Positions 44,495 to 55,124 of a stretch of DNA of 64,000 nucleotides are shown piece after piece. This stretch comes from Bacteroidota bacterium. Its GTDB lineage: Bacteria; Bacteroidota; Bacteroidia; Bacteroidales; TTA-H9. Where the stretch lies: NCBI GenBank assembly GCA_003250395.1, contig QKGM01000038.1, positions 248,001 to 312,000 on the forward strand, in the 5' to 3' direction. The notes below the pieces were generated by a model, which was not told the origin of the DNA, did not search any database, and saw only the letters and a list, made by a program, of their open reading frames with translations. The position numbers and the translations under genes are program-made. The first letter of the stretch is position 1. Each line of letters starts with the position of its first letter.

Positions 44495-45712
44495 TCAGGT
44501 CTGTTTTGGGTTTAGAACTTCATTATATAATTGTATAAACTGTTTTCCTACTATTTCAGGGCTATAATTGCTGATTGCAAAGTTGCGAAGCATCTGAGGG
44601 TTATAGTTGTGATAGTTCTCAATCATACTGTTTAAAGCAATAGCCAGCTGTTCTTCGTTACCTGCGTCAATCAGTATCCCTCTTTCATTACTGACCATCT
44701 CTGGTATTCCGCCAACACGGGTTGCCACTACCGGACGCCCGCAGGCAAAGCTTTCCAGAATAACGACGGGCTGGTTCTCATAATTACTGAATTGTACGAG
44801 GAAGGCAGCATCGTTGAGATGTTGAACAACCAGTTCTTCATTAGCCATTCCGGCAAATTCAACAACAGGGAATGAGAGGCCAAGGCTGTCAGCCAGGTTT
44901 TTCATTTTTTCAAAATCGACACCATTGCCTACAAGCCGGAATGAGAAGTCATTTCTAACAGCAGCTAACCGGGCAACAGTTCTCAGTAATCCGGAGATGT
45001 TTTTCGAGGCATCTTCGAAAGTGCTGATGTGAACCATCAAAGGTTTGTTTTGTGTAACAACCTGCGGCTGATGATAAGTATAGAGGTTGGTATTGACAAC
45101 ATTGGGTATCAGTTGAAAGTTCGGGTTGATAATCCTGCATTGCTGCATGGCTGATCTCAGATGGTCGTTCACAGCCGTAATTGCTGATGCATGGAAAGCA
45201 ATCAGGGAAGTTGCTTTTCTCCTGAAAAAGCCATTATAACGTTTCAGGTGTGGTTGGTACCTTGACCAGTGTTCAGAAATAATATAAGGAATGCCATGCA
45301 AAAAGTGTAGCCATAGAGCGAGGAAAGCAGTTTTTGTCAGGACATGAACGTGACAGATGTCAGGTTTTTCAGAACCGGGATAGAGTAGCTTATAACCTAG
45401 ATATTGAGCACGAATGTAGTAGATCAGATTACTGAAGAGGTTTAAAAAACGATTACGATAGGGTTTATTATTAAAATGTATACCCAGCGTATCAATTCCA
45501 TCCCGGTTTTCGCGTCGAAAATGAAGCCCTGGGGATAGGAGGGAAACAGGATGGACAAAAAGAACTTTAATTTCAACCTGTTTACCAATGCACTTAGCAT
45601 GTCGTTCGATAAAGATTCCAAACATCGGATCTTCGCGGTATGGATACCAACGGGGAAGGAACAGTACCTTTGGCCGCGCGCCATGTTTTGAATAATTCCT
45701 AAGACTTTCCAT
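44495..45712 (-). CDS. glycosyltransferase family 4 protein
   Basis: A 405-residue GT-B fold glycosyltransferase. The N-terminal half has FLPRWYPYREDPMFGIFIERH, characteristic of the GT4 surface-polysaccharide enzymes; the C-terminal half has the donor-binding block ENQPVVILESFACGRPVVATRVGGIPE with its EX7E glutamates (E at the start and E before SFACG). It transfers a sugar from a nucleotide donor; acceptor unknown. It is a single gene, divergent from the ribosomal operon. Confidence 0.93.
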   Translation of the reverse strand: MESLRNYSKHGARPKVLFLPRWYPYREDPMFGIFIERHAKCIGKQVEIKVLFVHPVSLLSPGLHFRRENRDGIDTLGIHFNNKPYRNRFLNLFSNLIYYIRAQYLGYKLLYPGSEKPDICHVHVLTKTAFLALWLHFLHGIPYIISEHWSRYQPHLKRYNGFFRRKATSLIAFHASAITAVNDHLRSAMQQCRIINPNFQLIPNVVNTNLYTYHQPQVVTQNKPLMVHISTFEDASKNISGLLRTVARLAAVRNDFSFRLVGNGVDFEKMKNLADSLGLSFPVVEFAGMANEELVVQHLNDAAFLVQFSNYENQPVVILESFACGRPVVATRVGGIPEMVSNERGILIDAGNEEQLAIALNSMIENYHNYNPQMLRNFAISNYSPEIVGKQFIQLYNEVLNPKQT

Positions 45713-45763
45713 GATGCAAAGGAAAGAAAAAGTGAGATTAAGAAAAATTTATTTAAGAAGATG

Positions 45764-45793
45764 TTGCAGATTAATTAAAAGTGTCTATCTTTG
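45764..45793 (+). promoter_or_regulatory. rpsL upstream promoter P1
   Basis: TTG (45764-45766), 19 bases, TATCTTTG (45786-45793), then CAGCCGCTTT. A full match to the Bacteroidota -33/-7 pattern. Expected start near 45800, some 340 bases before rpsL. Confidence 0.8.
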
Positions 45794-45799
45794 CAGCCG

Positions 45800-46023
45800 C
45801 TTTAGGGTAATCACCCCTAACTTACAAGAAATCACAGATTATACTGTGAAAAAGAAACCTGAAAAAATGGACAGTAATAGGTTTCAGCTTTCTACTGAAG
45901 TCAAAATCAGTGGAATGAGGTGTCCGCCGAGCTGAACGCTCAATGGCTGCCTGCTATTATTGTCACATTACAAGCCGGGTCCTCCGGTGCGGGTCAAGGT
46001 TCCTGGATAAGTTGAGGAGACCT
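45800..46023 (+). ncRNA. candidate structured leader or small RNA between the two rpsL promoters
   Basis: From the P1 start onwards I find successive hairpins: TTAGGG/CCCTAA (45802-45820), CACAG/CTGTG (45833-45848), GAAACCT/AGGTTTC (45854-45885), CTACTGA/TCAGTGG (45892-45913), GAGC/GCTC inside GCC/GGC (about 45928-45953), and AGGTTCCT with AGGA-G-ACCT (45997-46023). No open frame with protein character fills the space. It may be an independent RNA (a 6S-like RNA is one idea) or a leader of the rpsL transcript. No family was identified. Confidence 0.4.
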
Positions 46024-46054
46024 ACTTTACAGCCAGAAAAATAATCGTAACACA

Positions 46055-46084
46055 TTGGTAATTAAAAATTAATTTCTACCTTTG
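46055..46084 (+). promoter_or_regulatory. rpsL proximal promoter P2
   Basis: TTG (46055-46057), 19 bases, TACCTTTG (46077-46084), then CAGTCCCTTTT and a small TCCC/GGGA stem. Expected start near 46091, about 50 bases before rpsL. Very probably the main promoter of the ribosomal operon. Confidence 0.85.
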
Positions 46085-46139
46085 CAGTCCCTTTTCGGGA
46101 GGGGTATAAATTATTTGAAAATTTTTTAAAAGTGTTGAT

Positions 46140-46562
46140 ATGCCAACAATTCAGCAGTTAGTTCGCAAAGGCCGTCAGGCCCTGACTGACAAAAGCAAAT
46201 CACCCGCATTGGACTCATGTCCACAGCGTCGTGGTGTTTGCGTTAGGGTTTACACTACCACACCTAAGAAGCCCAATTCAGCCATGCGTAAAGTGGCCAG
46301 GGTTCGTCTGACGAATCAGAAGGAAGTGAATGCCTACATCCCGGGCGAAGGACACAATTTGCAGGAGCACAGCATTGTGTTGATTCGTGGTGGCAGGGTT
46401 AAAGACCTTCCAGGTGTTCGTTATCATATTGTTCGCGGAGCACTCGACACATCAGGTGTTGATGGCCGCAATCAGCGCAGGTCGAAGTATGGTACAAAAC
46501 GCCCGAAAAAAGGTGCAGCAGCTGCAGCCAAGGGAGGTAAACCAGCTTCAAAGAAGAAATAA
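46140..46562 (+). CDS. rpsL: 30S ribosomal protein S12
   Basis: S12 lies at the decoding centre. The 140-residue protein has the conserved [15 protein letters not shown] block, in which the lysine before PNSA is the classical streptomycin-related position, and [12 protein letters not shown]. The C-terminus carries an alanine/lysine-rich tail of about 15 residues beyond the E. coli length. It is the first gene of the long ribosomal operon, about 50 bases after promoter P2. Confidence 0.98.
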   Translation: MPTIQQLVRKGRQALTDKSKSPALDSCPQRRGVCVRVYTTTPKKPNSAMRKVARVRLTNQKEVNAYIPGEGHNLQEHSIVLIRGGRVKDLPGVRYHIVRGALDTSGVDGRNQRRSKYGTKRPKKGAAAAAKGGKPASKKK

Positions 46563-46596
46563 TCATTGCTAAACAGACACTTTCAAGCTTATAACC

Positions 46597-47064
46597 ATGA
46601 GGAAAGCTAAACCAAAAAAACGCATCATTCTTCCTGATCCGAAGTTCAATGATACACTGGTTACAAAGTTCATCAATAATCTGATGTATTCTGGTAACAA
46701 GAATGCTGCCTTCAATATTTTCTACGACGCTGTAGATGTCATTTCTGAAAAGACCGGAGAGGATGGGCTCGAAGTTTGGAAAAAAGCATTGGCCAATGTA
46801 ACACCGGCTGTTGAAGTTCGCAGTCGTCGTATTGGTGGTGCAACCTTCCAGATTCCTTCTGAAATTCGCCCGGCCCGTAAAATGTCAATCGGGATGAAAG
46901 CGCTGATTAACTTTGCCCGTAAGCGTCACGAGAAGAGTATGAGCCAAAAACTGGCTGCTGAAATCCTGGCTGCATACAAAGAAGAAGGTTCAGCCTTCAA
47001 ACGTAAAGAAGATACACACCGTATGGCTGAAGCTAACAAAGCTTTTGCTCATTTCCGGTTCTAA
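46597..47064 (+). CDS. rpsG: 30S ribosomal protein S7
   Basis: S7 nucleates assembly of the 30S head and contacts E-site tRNA. The 155-residue sequence matches the family throughout, with [12 protein letters not shown] near the start, [20 protein letters not shown] in the middle and the [13 protein letters not shown] end. It begins 34 bases after rpsL. Confidence 0.98.
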   Translation: MRKAKPKKRIILPDPKFNDTLVTKFINNLMYSGNKNAAFNIFYDAVDVISEKTGEDGLEVWKKALANVTPAVEVRSRRIGGATFQIPSEIRPARKMSIGMKALINFARKRHEKSMSQKLAAEILAAYKEEGSAFKRKEDTHRMAEANKAFAHFRF

Positions 47065-47111
47065 TCATTTCTGAATATTTTAAATCCATAGATTAAGCAA
47101 TACAGATCTCC

Positions 47112-49217
47112 GTGTCAGATAAACTGAAACATACCAGAAATATCGGCATAATGGCTCACATAGATGCGGGTAAAACCACAACTACTGAGCGTATTCTGTA
47201 TTATTCAGGCATCAACTACAAAATTGGTGAGGTGCATGAAGGTACTGCAACTATGGATTGGATGGTACAGGAGCAGGAACGTGGGATTACGATCACGTCT
47301 GCTGCAACGACTGTTTTCTGGGATTACAATAGTCAGAAATACAAGATTAATATAATTGATACTCCTGGCCACGTTGATTTTACTGTTGAGGTTGAAAGAT
47401 CTTTGCGGGTTTTAGATGGAGCGGTGGCTATTTTTTGTGCTGTGGGCGGTGTTCAGCCGCAATCGGAAACGGTATGGCGTCAGGCTGACAGGTATGGTGT
47501 GCCAAGGATTAGTTTCATCAATAAGATGGATAGGACTGGTGCCGATTTTTTCAGCGTGTTGAATCAGATATCTGATAAACTTGGGGCAAACCCTGTTCCC
47601 GTCCAGTTACCGCTTGGTCAGGAAGAGTTTTTTACCGGGATTGTTGATTTGATATCTGGTCGTGCCTATCAATGGGATGAAGCCTCTTTGGGAATGCAGT
47701 TTTCAGAGGTACCCATACCAGACGATATGGTTGAAATGGTTGCCGAATACCGTAGGAAACTGATCGAGGGTGCTGCCGAGGAGAGTGAAGATATGCTTGA
47801 AAAGTACCTTACTGAACCGGATTCAATCAGTATTGACGAGATTATTTCTGCCGTAAGGAAAGCAACGCTTGAAATGAGGATAACGCCTGTATTATGTGGT
47901 TCATCATTGCGTAATAAAGGAGTACAGATGTTACTTGATGCGGTTGCTCAATATCTTCCAAGTCCCATTGATCTGCCTCCCGTAGCTTGTATCAATCCTG
48001 CTACAGGAATCGAGGAGGTTCGTCCTGCTGATCCAAACGCACCTTTTGCCGCATTAGCTTTTAAGATCGCTACAGATCCTTTTGTGGGTCGTCTGGCTTT
48101 TTTCCGTGTCTATAGCGGATCGTTCTCAGCCGGCAGTGTAGTGTTTAATGCATCTACAGGAAAGCGTGAAAGAATCAGTCGTTTGATGCAGATGCATGCC
48201 AATAAACAAAATCCGCTGGATAAGATTGAAGCTGGTGATATATGCGCTGCTGCTGGTTTTAAGATGATTCGTACAGGTGATACATTATGTGATGAAAAAT
48301 TTCAGGTGTTACTTGAATCGATGACTTTCCCTGAGCCGGTAATTAGTGTCGCGGTTGAGCCTAAGACGCAGGAAGATCTTGAAAAGCTTTCATTATCACT
48401 TGCAAAGCTTACAGAAGAAGATCCCACTTTTAACATGCGGGTTGATGCTGAGACAGGCCAGACAGTAATAAGCGGGATGGGTGAATTGCATCTTGAAATT
48501 ATCATTGATAGAATCAGGAGGGAATTCAATGTCGAATGTAATGTTGGTAATCCGCAGGTTGCATATAAGGAAGCACTTACAAAGACTGTAATTCATCGTG
48601 AGGTCTACAAGAAACAGACAGGCGGTAAGGGTCGGTTTGCAGATATCTTGTTTGAAATCGGACCTGCTGATGATGGAGTCAACGGACTTCAGTTCATTAA
48701 CGATATTAAAGGAGGAACAATTCCTAAAGAATATATACCATCAATTGAAAAAGGCTTTCAAAGTGTTATGGTTAACGGTATTTTAGCCGGTTTCCGTATA
48801 AACAGCATGAAGGTTCGGCTTCTTGATGGATCCACGCACCCGGTTGATTCGGATGCACTTGCTTTTGAAATAGCTGCAACCTATGGATTCCGTGAGGCTG
48901 CTGTTAAAGCTGGTGCAACTCTGATGGAACCAATTATGAAACTGGAAGTTGAAACGCCTGAAGAATCGATCGGTGAAGTAACCGGCGACATTAACAGAAG
49001 ACGCGGGCAGCTTCAAAAGATTGAAGCCCGCAATCAGCGGATTCAGGTTATTGATGCGAGTGTGCCAATGTCTGAGCTGTTTGGCTATGTGACAACACTT
49101 CGTTCACTGACCTCAGGCCGGGCAACCAGTTCAATGCAATTTTCTCATTACGAAATACTCCCTGATGACATTCAACGTCAGGTGTTGTATAAGCTCAGGG
49201 GATATTATGTTTCTTAA
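47112..49217 (+). CDS. fusA: translation elongation factor G
   Basis: EF-G drives translocation on the ribosome with GTP hydrolysis. The 701-residue protein has [14 protein letters not shown] (G1), the [11 protein letters not shown] switch, DTPGHVDF (G3) and NKMDR (G4), followed by domains II to V at normal length. It starts at GTG, which gives the expected [16 protein letters not shown]-terminus. Place between rpsG and rpsJ and full-length similarity mark it as the canonical EF-G of the phylum. tuf does not follow it. Confidence 0.97.
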   Translation: MSDKLKHTRNIGIMAHIDAGKTTTTERILYYSGINYKIGEVHEGTATMDWMVQEQERGITITSAATTVFWDYNSQKYKINIIDTPGHVDFTVEVERSLRVLDGAVAIFCAVGGVQPQSETVWRQADRYGVPRISFINKMDRTGADFFSVLNQISDKLGANPVPVQLPLGQEEFFTGIVDLISGRAYQWDEASLGMQFSEVPIPDDMVEMVAEYRRKLIEGAAEESEDMLEKYLTEPDSISIDEIISAVRKATLEMRITPVLCGSSLRNKGVQMLLDAVAQYLPSPIDLPPVACINPATGIEEVRPADPNAPFAALAFKIATDPFVGRLAFFRVYSGSFSAGSVVFNASTGKRERISRLMQMHANKQNPLDKIEAGDICAAAGFKMIRTGDTLCDEKFQVLLESMTFPEPVISVAVEPKTQEDLEKLSLSLAKLTEEDPTFNMRVDAETGQTVISGMGELHLEIIIDRIRREFNVECNVGNPQVAYKEALTKTVIHREVYKKQTGGKGRFADILFEIGPADDGVNGLQFINDIKGGTIPKEYIPSIEKGFQSVMVNGILAGFRINSMKVRLLDGSTHPVDSDALAFEIAATYGFREAAVKAGATLMEPIMKLEVETPEESIGEVTGDINRRRGQLQKIEARNQRIQVIDASVPMSELFGYVTTLRSLTSGRATSSMQFSHYEILPDDIQRQVLYKLRGYYVS

Positions 49218-49250
49218 GTAAATAAAATTAAGTCTTTAAACAATACGAAC

Positions 49251-49556
49251 GTGAGTCAGAGGATCAGAATCAAGTTAAAGTCGTACGATTACAACCTGGT
49301 TGATAAATCGGCCGAGAAGATCGTGAAGACTGTGAAAACTACCGGAGCAGTTGTCAGCGGCCCAATTCCGTTGCCTACGAACAAGAAGATTTTTACAGTA
49401 AATCGGTCAACCTTCGTAAATAAAAAATCGAGGGAGCAATTTCAGCTATGTACATACAAGCGTTTGCTTGATATCTACAGCACCACTTCCAAAACTATCG
49501 ATGCCCTGATGAAGCTTGAGCTTCCGAGTGGTGTTGAAGTGGAGATAAAGGTATGA
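49251..49556 (+). CDS. rpsJ: 30S ribosomal protein S10
   Basis: S10 (101 residues) binds the 30S head and also serves as NusE in antitermination. The sequence [16 protein letters not shown] at the start and [14 protein letters not shown] are conserved. The start is GTG, 33 bases after fusA. With no tuf between, the str and S10 gene sets are joined. Confidence 0.98.
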   Translation: MSQRIRIKLKSYDYNLVDKSAEKIVKTVKTTGAVVSGPIPLPTNKKIFTVNRSTFVNKKSREQFQLCTYKRLLDIYSTTSKTIDALMKLELPSGVEVEIKV

Positions 49557-49598
49557 TGTGCTTGTAGTATAGTATAATAATGACAAAATAGAAAAAAC

Positions 49599-50228
49599 AT
49601 GTCAGGATTATTAGGGAAAAAAATCGGAATGACCAGCATCTATGATGCCTCTGGCAAAATGGTGCCATGCACAGTGATACAAGCTGGTCCTTGTGTGGTA
49701 ACGCAGGTCCGCACAAAAGAGAAGGACGGATACGATGCCATTCAGCTATCTTTTGACGAAGTTAAGGAGAAAAGCGTTAACAAGCCACTGATGGGTCACT
49801 TCAATAAAGCCAATACAACTCCTAAAAGGTTGTTAGCGGAGTTTACCCGTTTTGAAGCTGAACACCGGAAGAATTTTGGTGAATCGGTTAATGTTGAGAT
49901 TTTCATTGAAGGTGAGTACATTGACGTATCTGGTATATCAAAGGGAAAAGGATTTCAGGGCGTTATCCGTCGTCATGGTTTTGGAGGCGTTGGAGGAACA
50001 ACTCACGGCCAGCATAATCGGTTACGTGCCCCTGGTTCACTGGGAGCCTCTTCCTACCCTTCACGCGTATTCCCGGGTATGAGAATGGCCGGACGACTTG
50101 GAGGCAACAAGGTTAAGATGATTAACCTGCAGATTATTAAAATTATCCCTGAAAAGAATATCCTGGTAGTTAAAGGATCAGTTCCGGGTTCAAATGGATC
50201 ATATTTAAAAATTGAAAGATGGAGCTAA
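49599..50228 (+). CDS. rplC: 50S ribosomal protein L3
   Basis: L3 (209 residues) is an early-assembly protein near the peptidyl-transferase centre. It has [15 protein letters not shown] at the N-terminus and the [23 protein letters not shown] loop region with the methylatable glutamine. Its end overlaps rplD by 10 bases. Confidence 0.98.
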   Translation: MSGLLGKKIGMTSIYDASGKMVPCTVIQAGPCVVTQVRTKEKDGYDAIQLSFDEVKEKSVNKPLMGHFNKANTTPKRLLAEFTRFEAEHRKNFGESVNVEIFIEGEYIDVSGISKGKGFQGVIRRHGFGGVGGTTHGQHNRLRAPGSLGASSYPSRVFPGMRMAGRLGGNKVKMINLQIIKIIPEKNILVVKGSVPGSNGSYLKIERWS

Positions 50229-50851
50229 CAGTTTATAAGATCAACGGCGAAACGACCGGGCGTAAGGTTGACCTTGATGAGTCAGTCTTTGGCATCGAGC
50301 CCAACGATCATGCAATCTATCTCGATACCAAGTTATATCTTGCTAATCAGCGTCAGGGAACGCATGCCGCTCGTGAGCGCAGTCAGGTTTCAGGTAGTAC
50401 CCGTAAGCTGAAACGTCAGAAAGGTACAGGCGGAGCCCGTTCGGGTGATATTAATTCACCAGTATTTGTTGGTGGAGGCCGGGTATTTGGACCTCGCCCA
50501 CGTACTTATGGTTTCAAACTAAACAAAAAAGTTAAACAGTTAGCCCGTAAATCGGCACTAAGTTATAAAGCCGTTGAGGATAAAATAACTGTTATCGAAG
50601 ATTTTAGCTTTGATAAACCACGTACTAAAAGTTATATCGAAATACTTACCAAGCTGAATGTTTTCGATAAAAAAACTCTTTTAGTTGTTTCAGAATCAAA
50701 TAATAACGTATATTTGTCGGCTCGAAATCTGGGGCAGGCAAAAGTTGCAAGTGTTTTATCGTTAAACACATACGAGATTCTGAACGCACAGAATATTTTG
50801 TTTGTAGAAAGTGCCCTTCCGGTAGTTAACCAGATACTATCTGCCGAATAA
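50219..50851 (+). CDS. rplD: 50S ribosomal protein L4
   Basis: L4 (210 residues) lines the peptide exit tunnel. The extended loop is seen as [20 protein letters not shown] followed by [11 protein letters not shown]. The start overlaps rplC by 10 bases, indicating coupled translation. I see no L4-binding leader of the E. coli S10 type upstream of rpsJ. Confidence 0.98.
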   Translation: MELTVYKINGETTGRKVDLDESVFGIEPNDHAIYLDTKLYLANQRQGTHAARERSQVSGSTRKLKRQKGTGGARSGDINSPVFVGGGRVFGPRPRTYGFKLNKKVKQLARKSALSYKAVEDKITVIEDFSFDKPRTKSYIEILTKLNVFDKKTLLVVSESNNNVYLSARNLGQAKVASVLSLNTYEILNAQNILFVESALPVVNQILSAE

Positions 50852-50884
50852 GGATTCATTAACCCTTAATAGAATAAAGGAAAA

Positions 50885-51175
50885 ATGGACATCATTATTA
50901 AACCGGTTATTACCGAGAAAATGACAACGGCTGGCGAAAAGCTTAACCGATTTGGTTTTATTGTAGACAGACGAGCCAATAAGATACAGATCCGGCAGGC
51001 CGTGAAAGCACTTTATGGCGTAGATCCCGTGGCCGTGAATACGATTAATTACTTCGGAAAACACAAGTCACGCTATACGAAGACAGGGTTCATTGCCGGG
51101 AGGTCAGCTTCCTACAAAAAGGCAATCGTAACTTTAGCGAAAGGTGATACTATTGATTTTTACAGCAATATTTAA
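50885..51175 (+). CDS. rplW: 50S ribosomal protein L23
   Basis: L23 (96 residues) lies at the tunnel exit and docks SRP and trigger factor. IIKPVITEKMT at the start and KIQIRQAVKALYGVDP are typical. It lies 33 bases after rplD and 5 bases before rplB. Confidence 0.97.
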   Translation: MDIIIKPVITEKMTTAGEKLNRFGFIVDRRANKIQIRQAVKALYGVDPVAVNTINYFGKHKSRYTKTGFIAGRSASYKKAIVTLAKGDTIDFYSNI

Positions 51176-51180
51176 AGTAA

Positions 51181-52005
51181 ATGGCTTTAAAGAAATATAA
51201 ACCGACGACATCGAGCCAGCGCTTTAAGGTAATTAGCGCCTATGACGATATAACGGCCTCCACGCCGGAGAAAAGTCTGTTGGAACCTGTCCGCAAGAGT
51301 GGCGGACGCGATAATACTGGTAAAATGACTATGCGCTATATTGGCGGAGGTCACAAACAAATGTATCGTGTCATTGACTTCAAGCGTGATAAGGAAGGTA
51401 TTCCAGCTGTTGTTAAAACTATAGAATACGACCCGAACCGTTCGGCACGTATTGCACTTGTAGTGTACAACGATGGAGAGAAGCGCTACATTGTAGCACC
51501 CAATGGACTTAAAGTTGGACAGCAACTTTTATCAGGAAAAGAAGCCGCTCCCGAAATTGGGAATACTCTTTTCTTAAGTGAAATACCTTTCGGTACAGTG
51601 ATTCATAACATTGAACTTCGTCCAGGTCAGGGAGGTAAAATGGCTCGCAGTGCCGGGTCATACGCTCAACTTCTTTCTCGTGATGGTAAGTTTGCAATTA
51701 TTAAACTGCCTTCTGGAGAAACTCGCATGATACTTCAAAGTTGTAAGGCTACAGTTGGTATGGTCTCAAATACCGATCATAGTCTTGAAGTTTCTGGCAA
51801 AGCTGGTCGTAGCAGGTGGTTTGGACGTCGCCCGCGTACTCGTGGTGTGGCTATGAACCCAGTCGATCACCCAATGGGAGGTGGCGAGGGACGTTCTTCC
51901 GGAGGTCATCCTCGTTCCCGCAAGGGCAGACCGGCAAAGGGTCAGAAAACCCGTGCAAGGAAGAACGCCAGCAATAATTATATCATAGAAAGAAGAAATA
52001 AATAA
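51181..52005 (+). CDS. rplB: 50S ribosomal protein L2
   Basis: L2 (274 residues) is needed for subunit joining and peptidyl transfer. Conserved features are [16 protein letters not shown], the [19 protein letters not shown] block and the C-terminal [17 protein letters not shown] loop containing the essential histidine. Length is typical. Confidence 0.98.
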   Translation: MALKKYKPTTSSQRFKVISAYDDITASTPEKSLLEPVRKSGGRDNTGKMTMRYIGGGHKQMYRVIDFKRDKEGIPAVVKTIEYDPNRSARIALVVYNDGEKRYIVAPNGLKVGQQLLSGKEAAPEIGNTLFLSEIPFGTVIHNIELRPGQGGKMARSAGSYAQLLSRDGKFAIIKLPSGETRMILQSCKATVGMVSNTDHSLEVSGKAGRSRWFGRRPRTRGVAMNPVDHPMGGGEGRSSGGHPRSRKGRPAKGQKTRARKNASNNYIIERRNK

Positions 52006-52024
52006 GTAATAAACATTATCAGCT

Positions 52025-52303
52025 ATGAGTCGCTCTCTCAAGAAAGGCCCTTATATCCACTTCAAGCTTGAAAAGAAAGTACTTGATGTAGTGGAATCGA
52101 ATAAAAAAATCGTGATCAAGACCTGGTCTAGGGCTTCTATGATATCACCCGATTTTGTCGGACAAACCATAGCCGTTCACAACGGGAATAAGTTCATCCC
52201 GGTATATGTTACTGAAAATATGGTCGGACACAAGCTCGGCGAGTTTGCACCTACCCGTACTTTCCGTGGACATGCTGGTAATAAGGATAAAGGAAAAAAA
52301 TAA
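52025..52303 (+). CDS. rpsS: 30S ribosomal protein S19
   Basis: S19 (92 residues) sits in the 30S head next to S13. [24 protein letters not shown] and [14 protein letters not shown] are conserved. It begins 19 bases after rplB. Confidence 0.98.
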   Translation: MSRSLKKGPYIHFKLEKKVLDVVESNKKIVIKTWSRASMISPDFVGQTIAVHNGNKFIPVYVTENMVGHKLGEFAPTRTFRGHAGNKDKGKK

Positions 52304-52315
52304 AGCCACTGAATA

Positions 52316-52732
52316 ATGGGATCTAGGAAACACATCAGAGCAGAAGCCACGAAAGAGGCGAAAAAGAGCCTCTATAATGCCCGCTTGAATAATTGTCCTA
52401 CTTCACCGCGGAAGATGCGGTTGGTAGCAGACATGATCAGAGGTGTTGACGTGGAGCGTGGACTTGGAATATTGAAATTTAGTACCAAGGATGCCGCTGT
52501 CGTTATGCGTAAACTGCTACTTTCGGCTATTGCCAACTGGCAGGTTAAAAATGAAGGTACACGCATCGAGGATGCTGAGCTGTACGTAAAAGAAGTGATG
52601 GTCGATGGTGGCCGAATGCTAAAACGGATTCACACAGCCCCCCAGGGGCGTGCCTACCGTGTTCGTAAACGCTCGAATCACATTACCTTGGTTTTGGGTA
52701 ACCGCAAGGAAGTAATTGAAGTAAATAATTAA
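52316..52732 (+). CDS. rplV: 50S ribosomal protein L22
   Basis: L22 (138 residues) contributes a beta hairpin to the exit tunnel, a site linked to macrolide resistance. [18 protein letters not shown] and the [21 protein letters not shown] hairpin are present. It is longer at the N-terminus than the E. coli protein, as in other Bacteroidota. Confidence 0.97.
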   Translation: MGSRKHIRAEATKEAKKSLYNARLNNCPTSPRKMRLVADMIRGVDVERGLGILKFSTKDAAVVMRKLLLSAIANWQVKNEGTRIEDAELYVKEVMVDGGRMLKRIHTAPQGRAYRVRKRSNHITLVLGNRKEVIEVNN

Positions 52733-52750
52733 CATTATAATAGTACTTGA

Positions 52751-53473
52751 ATGGGACAAAAGACTAATCCGATAAGCCTCAGGCTTGGCATCATCCGGGG
52801 TTGGGATTCCAATTGGTACGGCGGTAGTACTTTTAGCGCCAAACTAGCTGAAGATCACAAGATCCGTAAGTATTTGAATGCCCGTCTATCGAAGGCTGGG
52901 ATCTCGAAGATTGTCATCGAGCGGACACTGAAACTCGTCACCGTTACTATCCATACTGCACGTCCGGGTATAATAATCGGAAAGGGTGGACAGGAAGTCG
53001 ATAAACTGAAGGAAGAATTGAAGAAAGTTACCAATAAGGATATTCAAATTAACATTTCTGAGATTAAACGTCCAGAAGTTGATGCCGTCCTGGTAGCCAG
53101 TACAATTGCCCGTCAGATTGAAGGCCGTGTTTCCTATCGTCGTGCGCTTAAGACAGCAATGGCTGGAACGATGCGTATGGGTGCTGAAGGTATTAAGGTT
53201 TTAATTTCCGGCCGCATTGGTGGTGCTGAAATTGCCCGTCGTGAACAGTTTAAGGAAGGGCGTACTCCATTACATACTCTACGCGCTGACATTGACTATG
53301 CACATGACGAAGCCCATACAACATATGGACGAATTGGAATTAAGGTATGGATTTGTAAAGGTGAAATTTATGGTCGACCTGATCTAACACCAAGTGCAGC
53401 CGTGGCGCCAAAAGGTAAAATGCAGGGGAACAACCGTCCGTCAAAAGGTCGGGGCGGTCGAAACAGAAAATAA
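52751..53473 (+). CDS. rpsC: 30S ribosomal protein S3
   Basis: S3 (240 residues) lies at the mRNA entry site. [19 protein letters not shown], the KH-domain loop [14 protein letters not shown] and [21 protein letters not shown] are conserved. A short glycine/arginine/lysine-rich tail ends the protein. Confidence 0.98.
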   Translation: MGQKTNPISLRLGIIRGWDSNWYGGSTFSAKLAEDHKIRKYLNARLSKAGISKIVIERTLKLVTVTIHTARPGIIIGKGGQEVDKLKEELKKVTNKDIQINISEIKRPEVDAVLVASTIARQIEGRVSYRRALKTAMAGTMRMGAEGIKVLISGRIGGAEIARREQFKEGRTPLHTLRADIDYAHDEAHTTYGRIGIKVWICKGEIYGRPDLTPSAAVAPKGKMQGNNRPSKGRGGRNRK

Positions 53474-53504
53474 CCCTATTCTTGAAATTTAATATTTAAC
53501 GATA

Positions 53505-53927
53505 ATGTTACAGCCGAAGAAGACTAAATACAGAAAGATGCAGAAAGGGCGTATGAAGGGCATCGCCCAGCGTGGTCATGAGATTGCGTTTGGATCGTTT
53601 GCTTTAAAGACGCTTGAAACATCTTTTCTCACCGGCCGCCAGATTGAAGCAGCCCGTCAGGCAGTGACCCGTTTCATGAAGCGTGAAGGTCAAATCTGGA
53701 TCAGAGTATTCCCTGATAAACCTATTACTAAAAAGCCAGCCGAAGTTCGTATGGGTAAAGGTAAAGGTGCTCCTGAATATTTTGTGGCTCCAGTTACCCC
53801 AGGACGTATTCTCTTTGAAGCTGACGGAGTACCGTTAGCAATAGCTAAGGAGGCTATGCGTTTAGCTGCTCAGAAATTGCCGGTAGCTACCTCGTTTATT
53901 GTACGTCATGACTATTCAGAAGAATAA
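53505..53927 (+). CDS. rplP: 50S ribosomal protein L16
   Basis: L16 (140 residues) organises the A-site region of the large subunit. [18 protein letters not shown] at the start and [16 protein letters not shown] in the middle are typical. It begins 31 bases after rpsC. Confidence 0.98.
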   Translation: MLQPKKTKYRKMQKGRMKGIAQRGHEIAFGSFALKTLETSFLTGRQIEAARQAVTRFMKREGQIWIRVFPDKPITKKPAEVRMGKGKGAPEYFVAPVTPGRILFEADGVPLAIAKEAMRLAAQKLPVATSFIVRHDYSEE

Positions 53928-53944
53928 TACATCCAAATAATCAG

Positions 53945-54148
53945 ATGAAACAGGAAGTGATCAAAGAACTTTCGACGAATGATCTTCGCGAAAGGCTCGA
54001 AGAAGAAAAAACTCAATTGCTTAGGCTGAAGTTGAACCACGCTGTGTCACCGATTGAAAACCCTCATAAAATGAGAGAATACAAACGGACTGTCGCCCGA
54101 ATTTTAACCGAGATGAGCAAACGCGAAAAAGATGCACAATCCAAGTAA
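53945..54148 (+). CDS. rpmC: 50S ribosomal protein L29
   Basis: L29 (67 residues) is an all-helical protein near the tunnel exit. The [23 protein letters not shown] pattern followed by [11 protein letters not shown] is typical. It is 17 bases after rplP and 7 bases before rpsQ. Confidence 0.96.
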   Translation: MKQEVIKELSTNDLRERLEEEKTQLLRLKLNHAVSPIENPHKMREYKRTVARILTEMSKREKDAQSK

Positions 54149-54155
54149 TATAAAT

Positions 54156-54413
54156 ATGGAAACCCGGAATTTACGTAAAGAAAAAGTCGGCGTTGTGGTC
54201 AGCGATAAGATGGAAAAATCTATCGTAGTCGTGGTTGAGCGCAGGGTAAAACACCCCAAGTACGGGAAGTTTTTGAAGAAAACCTCGAAATTCATGGCTC
54301 ACGACGAGAAGAATGAATCGCATACCGGTGACACGGTTCGGATTGCCGAAACCCGTCCGCTGAGTAAAGATAAATGCTGGAGATTAGTAGAAATCATTGA
54401 AAGAGCTAAGTAA
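54156..54413 (+). CDS. rpsQ: 30S ribosomal protein S17
   Basis: S17 (85 residues) is an early 16S rRNA-binding OB-fold protein. [20 protein letters not shown] and KHPKYGKFL are conserved. I use the ATG at 54156, which gives the family N-terminus METRNLRKE; an in-frame ATG at 54132 would overlap rpmC and add eight unrelated residues. Confidence 0.97.
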   Translation: METRNLRKEKVGVVVSDKMEKSIVVVVERRVKHPKYGKFLKKTSKFMAHDEKNESHTGDTVRIAETRPLSKDKCWRLVEIIERAK

Positions 54414-54415
54414 TT

Positions 54416-54784
54416 ATGATTCAACAGGAAAGCAGATTGTCTGTTGCAGATAACAGTGGTGCCAAGGAAGTGCTTTGTATTAGGGTGCTTGGTGGTACCC
54501 GTAAGAAATATGCTTCCGTTGGCGATAAAATCGTCGTAGCGGTTAAGCATGCACTTCCCTCTGGAAATATTAAGAAAGGGGCAGTAGCCAAAGCAGTTAT
54601 AGTTCGTACTTCAAAAGAGATTCGTCGTGCAGATGGGTCCTACATTAGGTTCGACGATAATGCTTGCGTGCTGCTTAATGCTGCCGGAGAAATGACCGGT
54701 ACCCGTATTTTCGGACCTGTGGCCCGTGAACTAAGGGAAAAACAGTTTATGAAAATTGTATCACTTGCACCTGAAGTGCTCTAA
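54416..54784 (+). CDS. rplN: 50S ribosomal protein L14
   Basis: L14 (122 residues) forms part of the intersubunit bridge to 16S rRNA. It has [23 protein letters not shown], then [10 protein letters not shown] and the C-terminal [14 protein letters not shown]. The start is 3 bases after the rpsQ stop. Confidence 0.98.
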   Translation: MIQQESRLSVADNSGAKEVLCIRVLGGTRKKYASVGDKIVVAVKHALPSGNIKKGAVAKAVIVRTSKEIRRADGSYIRFDDNACVLLNAAGEMTGTRIFGPVARELREKQFMKIVSLAPEVL

Positions 54785-54803
54785 AATTTAATGCCAACAC
54801 AAT

Positions 54804-55124
54804 ATGTTTAAGTTACATATAAAAAAAGGCGATACGGTGATGGTAATTGCCGGCGACCATAAAGGGCAGCAAGGGAAAGTACTCCGCATAGACACGGAAA
54901 AATACCGTGCGATTGTTGAGGGCGTTAACTTGGTATCGAAACATACCAAGCCCAATGCAAAGAACCCTCAAGGTGGAATTGTAAAGCAGGAATCCCCTAT
55001 ACACCTGTCAAACCTAAAGGTCATCGATTCTACTGGTAAGGCAACTCGAATTGGACGTAAAATTGACCCGAAGACCGAAAAATCAGTCCGTTACTCTAAA
55101 AAATCAGGGGAGGTTATAAAATAA
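54804..55124 (+). CDS. rplX: 50S ribosomal protein L24
   Basis: L24 (106 residues) initiates 50S assembly. The KOW motif is visible as [21 protein letters not shown], followed by [13 protein letters not shown]. The stop overlaps the rplE start by one base (TAATG). Confidence 0.97.
   Translation: MFKLHIKKGDTVMVIAGDHKGQQGKVLRIDTEKYRAIVEGVNLVSKHTKPNAKNPQGGIVKQESPIHLSNLKVIDSTGKATRIGRKIDPKTEKSVRYSKKSGEVIK

Noticed and set aside
45711-45935. 74-codon plus-strand open frame upstream of rpsL
   Set aside because: It starts before promoter P1 and runs through several hairpins; the downstream part (from the ATG near 45867) shows no conserved peptide pattern.
45920-46010. Possible tRNA upstream of rpsL (GGTTCC-like stretch)
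   Set aside because: No cloverleaf: no matching acceptor stem or anticodon arm could be drawn.
49218-49250. Break between the str and S10 gene sets (possible terminator or separate promoter)
   Set aside because: Only 33 bases, with no hairpin and no TAnnTTTG box; the genes look continuous.
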